Positions 13,801-25,800 of a stretch of DNA of 64,000 nt are shown piece after piece. Each line of letters opens with the position of its first letter. Position 1 is the stretch's first letter. A program made the position numbers and the translations under genes. The DNA lies in the NCBI GenBank assembly GCA_024180945.1, contig JAKSGN010000003.1:3286001-3350000 (forward strand), written 5' to 3'. The notes under the pieces are model-generated. The model saw nothing but the letters and a program-made list of their open reading frames with translations. It did no database searches and had not been told where the DNA came from. The DNA is from Macrophomina tecta (Eukaryota > Ascomycota > Dothideomycetes > Botryosphaeriales > Botryosphaeriaceae).

Positions 13801-16800
13801 TCTCACCGTTGAGTACGCAGGAGCCAGCGCGCGCAGCATCACCCTATTGCCAAGTGGTACGCTGAGTTACGGGACCATCGTTGTAGAGACGCCATCCTTG
13901 AGTTCTTCATATGGCCTGCCGACCGCCTCTACTGCGCTTGGTGGAAGGCCATACATCGGTGATACGATTGTGGACACCATTACTGCCACAGCTTCTTCTT
14001 TGAGCGCACCGCTAATCCTTACGATAATCCCTGCAACCACTACTCCATCCTCTTTTGCGGTTGATCCCTTAACCACTCTGACTGTTGGTTATCCGGGCGC
14101 GAGCCCTCGCAGCATAACGCTCCTGCCCAGTGGGACTCTCAGCTATGGCACCGTTGTTGTGGAAACGCCATTCAGCTCATCGTACGGCCTGCCCACGCCT
14201 TCCACTGCCTTTGGCGGTAGACCGTACATTGGCGACTCGACTGTGGGAACAGTCACTGCTACTGCTCTGCTTTTGAGTGTGCCCGTGGTTTTCACGATCA
14301 CTCCTGCCGCTGATTCGGTGCTCACCTACCCGGTGGATCCAGTGACAACACTGACTACTTACTACCAGGGCACAGCAGTCAGCACTCTTACTCTTCTGCC
14401 GACCGGTACTGAAAGCCTTGCCACGTATTTGATTGAGACACCGTCTGGGGTCTCGACAGCTTTCCCATCCGCATCTTCTGCAGGCCCCCTACTCTATGAC
14501 GGAGGTGACGGTACTGTTGCCACATTCACGGCAACGCCTGTTGTTGGTGGACAGACAGTTGGAATACCGACGGTCTTCACGCTCTACCCCGCTCCAACTC
14601 CATGGACTGGGTTGGTGAACTCAATTGGTGCCTTCACGACACAGTGGTCTGACAGCACAACACGTACGCTCACTATTCATCCGACCGGCACGGACAGTTA
14701 CGCCTCCTTACTGGTTGAGGTGCCCAGCGCCACACTCCCTGCCTCTGGCATCAGCTCTTCGGCTCCCCTTCCTTCTTCTTCGGCTCCGTTAGGTCAATTG
14801 TACGATGGCGGCGATCGCAATATCGCTACATTTACCGTAACTCCTCTTGTTGCGGGTCAGACGGCCGGCCTTCCTACGGTTTTGACGCTCTATCCTGCAA
14901 CATCCTCATGGTCGGGACTTGTGAACTCTGCAACCCCCTTCACAACACAATGGGACAGTTCTACGGCGCGGACCTTGACGCTTCACCCTACGGGCACGGA
15001 TGGTTACGCTTCGCTGCTCATTGAGATTCCCAGAGCTACGCCTACCTCGTCCGCATTCGCATCATCGTCACCATCTGGATTGCTGTACGACGGTGGAGAT
15101 GGTACCATTGCCACATTCACTGTAACTCCTGTTGCTGGTGGTCTGACCGCCACGGCGCCTTCTGTCTTGACCCTCACTCCTGCTCCATCATCCTGGACTG
15201 GCGCCGTCGACTCTGGGGCGGCACTGACCACTCCCTGGACGGGTGTGAGCTCCCGTACTCTCCTCATTCATCCGACTGGAACAGATACAGCGGCTACGCC
15301 TTTGATCGAAGTACCTGGCGCCACCACCGCCTCAGCCTCTTCACCTTCTTCTACTGCTCTCAGCCTACTATACGACGGTGGAGATAGCACAGTGGCCACA
15401 TTTACTGTGACACCATTACTTGGTGGCTTGACGGCTTCTATGCCCTTAGTGCTTACTCTGACCCCTGCTCCTTCGTCTTGGACTGGGGCTGTCAACTCCG
15501 CCGCGGTATTAACTACTCCTTGGACCGGTTTAACTTCGCGCACCCTATTGATCCATCCGACCGGCACTGACACAGCTGCCACGCCGCTTATTGAGGTACC
15601 AGGAGCTGCTACTACGTCCGCTCTTCAGTCCGTTGTTCCTGGGCTCCTTTATGATGGCGGCGATAGTATTATCGCAACCTTCACAGTAACGCCATTGCTA
15701 GGAGGACTGACTATTACTGGGCCTTCTGTGCTCACTCTCACTCCAGCCCCGTCACCTTGGAGTGGGGCGATTAATTCGGCTGTGGTACTGACTACGCCAT
15801 GGACTGGCCTGACTTCCCGTACTTTATTGATTCATCCTGCTGGCACCGATACCGCCGCTACGCCGCTTATCGAAGTCCCTGGTGCCACCACGGCTTCGGT
15901 TCCGCCATCAGTGACTCCGGCTGTGGGTGGAAGGCAATATCAAGGCGATACAACGACGGGAACTGTCATCGCCACTCCGGTCACCAGCTTCTCAGTACCC
16001 TCCGGCTCGCTCTTAACCACCCTTGTCGGCGCTCCCACCACCTTGTCGTTGATCCCCGCCACTTCGCAATTCAGTGGAGCAGTCAACCCAGTGCTGACTT
16101 TCACCGCACCCTACGACGGTCCCATAACCAGGACACTGACGCTACTTCCAGAAAACGGGGAGACAACCGGTACCATCCTCATCGAGGTTCCTTCAGCAGC
16201 CTCATCTGGCTTCCCATCATCGCTCCCTGTTGGCCAGCTTTATGACGGCGATTCCACCGTGGCAACGGTTACCGCGACACCGGGTAACAGCCTTGGCGTT
16301 ATCCCAACTGCTGCTCCGACCGCGCTGGTTCTTACACCAGCCACTGCTCCGTTCTCCGGGTATGTGGACCCAAGCATCATCTTGACCGCACCATGGACGG
16401 GAACCTACACTCGTACCTTGACGTTGCATCCCCAGGGCACTCAATCTGCTGGCACATTGCTGGTGGAGACGCCATACGCCGCCTTATCCAGCATTCTGTC
16501 CACAAATCCAGGAGTTTCCTCGTCCGTCCCAGCCTTATCCTCCGCCAGTGCTCAGCTCTATGACGGCGATACAACCACCGGCACCATCACCGCCACTCCG
16601 GGCAACACCCTCGGCCCCATAGCCGGCGCGTCACCGACTGCAATCCCCCTCACGCCCGCAGCAACCCCATGGCCTGGCGCCATCGACCCTGCGACCTCCT
16701 TCTTCCTTCCCTGGTCGGGAACAACCACCCGGACTCTCGTCCTGCACCCGTTGTCCTCTGACGGCGTGGGCACCTACGTCCTCGAGACGCCCTACGCACC

Positions 16801-19800
16801 CGCCCTCCCGTCCACTACCGCGCCTCTGCCCCTGCTCTCCCGCCCCTACGATGGCGGTGACGGCACCACCGCCACCATAACGGCCGTTCCCGGCGGGGCA
16901 TCTGGACCCTTCGCCAGCGCCCTCCCGTCCACCTTCATTATTACCCCCGCCCCGACGCCGTTCGGCGGCGTGGTCGACGCGACGATGACGCTGACTGCGC
17001 CGTGGGATGGCACATCGACGCGGACGTTGACGCTGCATCCGCTCAGCGGGCAGGCGACGGGTACGGCGTTGGTCGAAACGCCGGCAAGCGCGGCGACTGC
17101 GAGCGTGACGGCGCCGACGGGCATTCTGGGCAGCTTGAGCAGCTATCTCTTTGGCGTGTCGAGCACAGCGTCGTCGGGGCTGGTGTCCGGGCTGCCAACA
17201 GGATCGGGTGCGGCTTTGTCAGGCGTCGAGTTGTCGTCGCTTTCCGCTTCGGTGCCGGGGGCGTCCATCACCGCGAGCCTGCCCAGCGTCTCCGGCCTCA
17301 CCTCGTCTCCCAGCGTTGGTATTCCGAGCGATTATGGTAGCCTTTTCAGCAGCCTCTCTGAGAACTTGCCCAGCGCTCCTTTGCCCACTGCCTCTGGGCT
17401 CCCGAGCGCGCTGTCTGGCGTCTCAGGCCTTCCCAGCGGCATCAACCCTAGTGATGTCTCGAACCTGCTCAGTAGCCTTTCCGTCACCGAGTCCGGTGCT
17501 GCCTCGTCCCTTCTCGCTTCGCTCGGCCTGACCGACATTGCTTCGGTCACTGTTCCCTCGCTCAGCGGTCTTCCTACTGGCCTCAACACCGACCCCGCTT
17601 TGGCCTCGTCCATCGCCGCCTCCCTCGTTTCTCAGTTGAGCAACCTGCCTAGTGGCGACTCGTCTCTGGCTGGCGCAATCTCCTCTGGCCTTAGTGATCT
17701 CGCTTCTCTCCTCAGTAGCGCTCCCCTGACGGAGGTGAGCGGACTTTCCACCGGCGGCCTATCCACTGCAGGCGCCTCCCTCAGTGACCCAGGCTTGATT
17801 TCTTCCGCTGCTGCATCTCTGGCATCGGAGATTAGCAACCTGCCCAGCGGCGCCTCCTCTGCTGCTGGTTCGCTCGCTTCAGAACTGAGCGACCTGGCTT
17901 CGCTCCTCAGCAACGCTCCTGGAACTAGCGTGAGCGGTCTTCCTTCTGGCGTTCCTTCTGGCAGCGCTACTATCACCGATCCCGCTGCGGCATCATCGCT
18001 GGCTGCCTCCCTCGAGTCTCAACTGAGCAATTTGCCGAGTGGAGATTCGTCTCTTGCAGGAGCTATTTCATCTGGCCTCAGCCAGCTTGGCCCGTACTTG
18101 TCAAGCGCAACATCCGCCGCCACAGCCATTCCATCAAGCGTGCTTCCTACCAATGCCGCCAGCATCACAGACCCTGCCCTTGCCTCTTCATTGGCAGCAT
18201 CACTCGCCTCCCAGCTCAGTAACCTTCCCAGTGGCGATTCGTCCCTCGCGGGGGCCCTTTCATCTGGCCTTAGCGACTTGGCATCGTACTTCACAAACAC
18301 GTCCCCGAGCCTGTCCGTTACTGGATTACCTTCCAGCGTGCTGGGTACCGCCAGCGCTGCCATCACTGATCCCGCTCTTGCTTCTTCCGTTGCCGCATCT
18401 CTGGCATCTGAGCTTAGCAACTTGCCGAGTGGTGATTCTTCTCTCGCTGGCGTTCTTTCTTCCGGTCTTAGTGACCTAGCCTCGTTGCTTAGCAGTGGCA
18501 TGCCGAGCAGTGCGGCTGCCAGCGGCCTTCCATCCAGCGTTGCCCCTTCCGCTACAGCCGCCATAACCGACCCAGCCCTCGTCTCCTCTCTTGCCGCGTC
18601 ACTGGCCTCTCAATTGAGCAACTTACCGAGCAGCGATTCATCTCTGGCAGCCGCACTTTCCTCCGGTCTGAGCGATCTTGCGTCTTTGTACCCTGGCACT
18701 ACCCTGGCTTCAGGCGCGCCTTCAGCAACCGCGGCGATCACTAACCCAGTCCTCGCATCTTCACTTGCGGCTTCCCTGGCTTCCCAGTTGAGCAACCTCC
18801 CAAGCGGCGACTCGTCTCTCGCGGGCGCTCTTTCCTCTGGCCTCAGCGATCTGGCCTCGTACCTGTCAGCTACTGGCCCGGCTTCAGGCATCGTCCCGTC
18901 AGCGACGGCCGGCATCACCGATCCCGCTCTCGCGTCTTCTCTCGCGGCCTCTCTGGCATCGCAACTCAGCAACTTGCCCAGTAGCGATTCCTCTCTTGCC
19001 GGCTCAATCTCGTCCGGGCTCAGCGACCTGGCTTCGCTATTCCCCAGCACAGGGTCTCCCTCCGGTCTGCCATCTGAGCCGCCTGCGGCCTCTGGAGCTT
19101 CGTCTCCGGCACCGACTGAGCTGAGCGCGTCCGTCTCCGTCCCGAGTGCCGTCAGTGCACCCAGCGTCGAGTCCTTGACCGGGTTGCCGAGCGCTTCCGT
19201 GCCTGGCGTTCCATCTGAGAGCCTCTCGTCCGGTATGTCTGGACCTTCTGGCTCGGAGCTTCTCAGCGGCTCTGCTCCCGTTCTGTCAGGAGCTAGCCTT
19301 TCCTCTGAGCTACCAACTGGTCCATCTGGCATACTGCCGTCGGCTGTGAACACTGCTCTTAACTCACTACCCACGGGCCCATCTGCGTCCGCTTCTGCAG
19401 TGACTGCGGCTTATAGTCCTGAGCTTTCGTCGCTCCTTTCAAGCGTAGTTTCTGCACTACCTCTGACCAACTCCGCTGAGCTCTCCTCCGCGCTGGCGAG
19501 CTTGACTGCTAACCCATCGGCTGCGCTCTCGTCCGGTCCATCTGGATCCCCCGCTATCTCGGCTACTTCCCTTTCTGGACCTCAGTTGTCATCGATCATC
19601 TCCAGCATTGTCTCGGACCTTGCACCAACCGACTTGGCTGCGCTATCCTCTGTCCTTGCTAGCCTTACAGCGAACCCATCCGCGCCTGTCTCATCTCCTT
19701 ATGTCGATTCTTCGCTGTCCGGCCCTGCACTCTCCTCATATCTCTCGAGCGCCGTTCCTGCGCTCTCGCTCACCAACTCCGCCGAAATCTCATCAGCTCT

Positions 19801-22800
19801 TGCGAGCCTGACCGCAGGACCATCTGGGCCTGTGTCCGGCGCTCCTGGTATTTCGGCGTCTGTAGAGGTCTCCGCTAGTGGTCCTGGTGTATCTGCACCT
19901 ACTGCTTCGGCTCTCACTGGGCCTCTCGCACCCTCTGGCTTGTCTAACTTGCTCAGCGGCACATCATCTCCTGGCGTCCCTTCAGAATCGGGTCTGTCAG
20001 CCGGATCTGCTGTACCTCCAGGCAGCTCTGTCCTCCCCACTAGTAGTCTTTCGGCCAACCTCGGCCCTAGCGCTTCTGGATCCGGCCTGCCGTCTTCTGG
20101 AGCATCCGCGCCCAGCGGCTCTGAGACACTTTTGTCATCTGGACCTGGTGTTTCTGGCATTCCTTCTCAGCTGCCAAGTGGGTCGTCTTCTCTACCACTG
20201 GGTGGCACCGCTTCACAGCCGTTATCTCTCCCATCCGGTTCTGACATTAGTTCAGGACCTTCGACACCGGCTGTTAGCGGTCTGTCGGCATCTGGTTTGT
20301 CTGCGAGCAGGTTGGAGCCATATGGCTCTGCATCATCTCCTGCTGGTGTGACCAACTTGCCGACGGGAAGTGAGGCTTCTTCGAGTCCATCGCCGTCAAT
20401 TTCTGGGGCCTCATCGTCTGGATTTCCCGGCCTTTCCAGCAGCGACTATGCTCCGACGATAACGGTCACAAGTGGAACAGAGTCCCTTACCTCAACCACC
20501 GTTGTGACCCCCAGCGGCGCGACTCAAGGCATTACCCAGGTGATCATCAATGTACCTCTAAGCAACCTCGCTGGCCTGCCCTCGGGGTCCACTAGTCCTT
20601 CTGGCCCGAGTGGATCGTCGCTCGCTATTGTCAGCCCAAGTCTCTCTGCTCCCTCTGTTGGCAGCAACGGCATTGCTACTATCTCAATAACCTCGCGTAC
20701 ATCTTTTTTCACCACTACAATCCTCACGACGCCCGCCACCGCAACTGTTCCGATCACTGCGGTTGTCATCAACTACCCAGAGAGCAACGCGCAGGCATCG
20801 GGGCTTCCTTCAGGTTCCGTTCCCGAGGTATCTTCTATAGGCCCTGGCCTTCCAACTGGCATCCCCGGTTCCTCTTCGAGCGAACCGGCTCTTCAGACAA
20901 TTACTTCATACTACCCTGGCGCCAGTGCGTTCACGACTACACAGTTGAGCCCATCAACCGGAACTTCGCCTTACAGCCTAATAGTAGTTGTCAATCTACC
21001 CTTGAGCAACCTGGCCAGCGGCAGTCTTTCCACGTACACTACGACGTCTGGCTCAGTTCCACTGACTTCGACTCGCATACAATCCATCGGCTCAATCCCG
21101 TACACTGACGTCATTGTCGTTGTCCCTGAGAGCGGCCTACCTGAAATTACTGCCTCCCTGCCATTCGGCGGCTCATCGACTCCTGGCGCAGGGCTGCCCA
21201 CAGTAACCCAGACATTTGGAACGGCAAGCTTCACATCTACTCGTACTCAGATTATTGGCGGCGCTCCTTACACTGATGTTGTTGTCAATGAGCCTTTGAC
21301 GGGAGTTCCGTTGAGCTCCTCTCCTGCTGCGGAAAGCCTCCCTACCGTTACTCAGCTTTATTTCACTGGGACGGCCACCTTCACCACTACCGGTCTTGCT
21401 TTCTTAAGCGGCTCAGCTGGTACTCTACCTGCGTCTGCTGTGATCGTCAATATCCCGGGAACATCAAGCCCTGCCATCCAGTCACCATCGCTGCCGATCG
21501 GCGGTACGTCAACTCCGGAAAGCCTATCCAGCATCACCGCCGGCCCATCAATTCCGTATGGTATCGGCATCCCGCGCACTCTTTACTACGTTGGGGATAC
21601 TACTACAGGCACAATTACGGCACAGCCTGATGAGACTGGTCTTCCAACAACGTTTGTCTTGGTCCCGTACACTGCTCCGACCACAGCCGCAGTCGATCAG
21701 TTTACCACTCTCACTGGCCCTTACGATGGCGAGACTACAAAACCGATCACCTTGCTGCCGTCTACCCCAGGTGGCGTTGGAACTATCCTCATTCAGACTC
21801 CACGCTTTGCCCTTGCGACACCCACCTCGCCGGGCCTCTCGCTATCTTCTCCGTTCAGCTCTGGCATGTCGCTGCCCACTGGTGGATCTTCGGCGCCAGA
21901 AAGCCTTTTGACCATCACTCAAACTTACTTCACTGGTTACTCGACGTTCACGATCACGGGATTGGTGACTGGCTCTACTGAAACTGCTCCGGTCTCAGCT
22001 GTTATTATCAACGTGCCCGGTAATGCTAGTCCCTCGCCATCTGGAATCATCAACCCAAGTCTCTCATCGCCACTGGGCGCCTTCTCAAGCCCAGAAAGTC
22101 TGACGACTTTGACTTCCACTTATTTCACTGGTGTTTCAACCTTCACTACGACCGGATTCGTCACCGTCTCCACTGGTACCGGGGCGATTCCCGCGGTTAT
22201 CATCAATGTCCCTGGCACTTCCGTTCCCAGCCTCTCTTTACCGGCGGCGAGCCTTCCAACCATCACACAGACATACACTGGGGATGTGCCGCAAACGACG
22301 ACAATTCTCACCTACCTAAGCGGTTCCACCGGCCTTACGCCTGTTTCTGCCATTCTGGTGCAGATTCCGCAAACTAATCTCGCATCGCCTGCTCAGTCAT
22401 CTCCTGGCTTATCTGGGTCACTGCCGCTGAGCCCAAGCGCATCTCTGTCGCTTCTGTCTGCGCCTGGAGCAAGCATTCCCACGATTACCCAGACCTCTGG
22501 ATCGGTGCCGTACACCTCTACTATCCTGACTTTCTTTAGTGGCTCTACTGGCTCCGATCCTGCTACTGCGGTGCTGGTGAATATTCCTTCGTTAGGGTCC
22601 GCTCTGAGCTTGCCTACTATTACTCAGACCTCTGGATTGGTGCCGTACACCTCTACTATCCTGACTTTCTTCAGTGGCTCTACTGGCTCCGATCCTGCTA
22701 CTGCGGTTCTGATAAACGTTCCGGCTTCTGGACCCGCTACCAGCCTACCTACTATTACCCAGACGTCTGGACTGGTGCCGTTTACTTCGACAGTTTTGAC

Positions 22801-25800
22801 CTACTTTAGTGGTTCTACTGGCTCTGATCTTGCTACTGCGGTTCTGATAAACGTTCCGGCTCCTGGACCCGCTACTAGTCTACCTACTATTACCCAGACG
22901 TCTGGATTGGTGCCGTTTACTTCCACGATTCTGACCTATTTTAGTGGTTCTACTGGCTCTGATCCTGCTACTGCGGTTCTAGTAAATATTCCAGCATCTG
23001 GGCCCGCTCCGAGCTTGCCTACTATTACTCAGACTACTGGATTGGTTCCGTACACATCCACGGTCTTAACATACCTGAGTGGATCGATTGGCACAGCCCC
23101 TGTGAGCGTAGTACTGGTTAATATTCCAGGCTCTTCGCCTACTGCAAGCCTGTCTGCTGCGAACCTCCCTACCATTACTCAGACCTCAGGCTCGGTGCCA
23201 TATACTTCAACTATTCTCACGTACATGAGTGGATCGATTGGCACGGACCCTATTCGTGCAGTGCTGGTTAATATTCCAGGCACTTCGCCTACTGCAAGCC
23301 TGTCTGCTGCGAGCCTACCTACTATTACTCAGGCTGCTGGGTTGGTGCCGTACACGTCAACGATCTTAACTTACTTAAGTGGATCGATTGGCACGGACCC
23401 CGTCAGCGCAGTACTAGTCAATGTTCCAAGCTCTTCGCCTACTGCAAGCCTGCCTTCTGCGAGCCTACCTACTATTACTCAGACTGCTGGTTTGGTTCCA
23501 TATACATCCACGATCCTTACGTACTTGAGCGGCTCGATCGGCACGGACCCCGTCAGCGCAGTACTAGTTAATGTTCCAAGCTCTTCACCTGCTGCGAGCC
23601 TCCCTACTATTACTCAGACTGCTGGTTCGGTGCCGTACACTTCAACTATCCTCACGTACTTGAGCGGCTCGATCGGCGCAAGTCCCGTCAGCGCAGTTCT
23701 GGTGAATGTGCCTCAAAGTGCAACCCCTAGCACTGTCTTGCCTTCGACTGGAAGCCCTGGCAACTCAGGCACGTCGAATATTCTGCCCAGCGGCCTTCTG
23801 ACCAATCTGGCGCCTGGACAGTCAACTCCGGCCAGCCTTAGCACCGTAACGTACACTTCTGGCAGCGTGCCTTTCACCACTACGGCTCTGATCACGCGCA
23901 CCGATGTCCTCGGTGGCTCAGCGTACAACGAGGTTCAAGTCTATGTCCCGACAAGCATAGCCACCCTTACAACAACTGTGACCTCTGGCGCTGTCAGCTC
24001 AATCTACACGACGATCGCATTGGTCGGCAGTGCCTTCGTTCCGGAAGTTGTCTATGTTGTCCCCACGCCTACCACCATCACAACCACCATTTATGGGCCC
24101 TCAAGTGCAACTTACACAACTGTCGCGTCATTCGGTTCGTCGGTTGTTCCAGAGGTGGTCATTGTGATCCCAAGCTCTCTTCCCACGATTACCATCACGC
24201 AAGGCTCAACAAGTGCTACGTACACCACACTCGCCACCACTGGCCCGTCTCCTTTCGTTGAAGTCGTTGTTGTGGTTCCCACCCCATTCATCCTCACTTC
24301 GACTCAAACCAGCGGTTACCTCCCCGCATACACGACAATCTTCGCCACACAGGATCCGACTATCAACAATGGCCTGCCTTACACGGAGGTACTTGTTGTC
24401 TTGCCTTCGCCGTTCGCTCTCACTTCGACCCTGACTTCAGGGAACCTTCCTGCGTACACGACATCCTTCACTACGCAAAATCCGACCATCAATAGTGGTC
24501 TACCATACAGCGAGGTACTCGTCATTGTGCCTACGCCATTGATTATATCTTCGACAATAACCTCTGGAAACCTACCGGCGTACACAACGGCATTTGCGAC
24601 GCAAAACCCGACTATTAACAATGGCCTACCATATAGCGAGGAACTCGTCGTTGTGCCTACACCATTAGTTGTGTCTTTAACAGTGACATCCGGAAATCTT
24701 CCCCCGTACACAACGGCTTTCGCAACGCAAAATCCAACAATTAATAATGGCATCCCGTACAGCGAAATCCTTGTCGTCCTACCTACGCCATTAGTTGTTA
24801 GCTCAACTATAACGTCTGGGAACCTGCCTGCCTACACAACATCTTTCGCGACCCAAAATCCAACTATTAATAATGGCCTCCCGTACAGCGAAGTCCTGGT
24901 CGTCGTGCCCACGCCTTTTGCTCTAACATCAACTGTCACGTCAGGAAATTTCCCCGGGTCTTATTATACCACATTTGTGACTCAAAACCCGAGCATCAAC
25001 TTTGGTGTGCCATACACTCAGGTCCTTCAAATTGACCCTGTGCCTTTTATATCGACAGCTACGATTACTAGTGGACTCTTACCTGTCTATACTACGGCTT
25101 TCGTTACGTCAAATCCGGCTATCAATAATGGCTTACCATACACGCAAGTCCTGGAAGTTAACCCGGTTCCATTTGCATCAACGGCTACTACTACTAGCGG
25201 GTTTCTACCTGTCTACACAACCACGTTCGTTACGTCCAATCCGACTGTTAATAATGGGCTGCCATATACGCAAGTCTTGGAAGTTGACCCAGTTCCGTTT
25301 GTGTCGACGGCTACGATTACTAGCGGATTTCTACCTATCTACACAACGACGTTCGTTACATTGAACCCAACTATTAACGGTGGCCTGCCGTACACGCAAG
25401 TCCTGGAAGTTAACCCGGTTCCGTTTGTGTCCACGGCTACTACTACTAGCGGATTCTTACCTGTCTATACGACTACGTTCGTTACGTCAAACCCGACTGT
25501 CAATAGTGGCCTACTGTATACGCAAGTTCTTGAAGTTAACCCAGTTCCGTTTGTATCATCAGCAACCATCACAAGTGGGACGTTGCAGCCGTTTACCACA
25601 ACCTTCCTGACGCAAAATCCAAGTATTAATAACGGATTGCCATACACTCAGGCTTTAGAGATCGACCCGGTGCCACTTATCTCGTCGGCGACCATTACAA
25701 GCGGGTCATTGCCGCCGTTTACCACAACATTCCTAACACAAAGCCCAAGCATCAACAACGGATTGCCATACACTCAGGTGTTGGAGATCGACCCCGTGCC

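Larger units (their letters stand above)
5795..17100 (+). repeat. Intragenic tandem array A: about 41 diverged beta-type repeats
   Basis: Roughly 41 units of 75-110 residues (mean near 92) occupy residues about 242-4010 of the giant protein. A unit opens with a motif like PYxGDTT, continues with a TITPAT-like strand, then a GYxG turn, an LLPSGT-like strand and a closing VVETP-like strand. The alternation of hydrophobic and Thr/Ser residues suggests stacked beta modules. Units fall into subfamilies by position: TPLILTPTGYA early, PYIGDTT in the middle, YDGGD late. This points to repeated local duplication rather than one event. Confidence 0.85.

Noticed and set aside
18610..19374. A 254-codon minus-strand frame rich in Glu, Arg and Ala
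   Set aside because: It is the mirror image of the Ser/Ala/Leu repeats of the giant protein and repeats with the same period. Several similar frames at 17332-20355 have the same cause.
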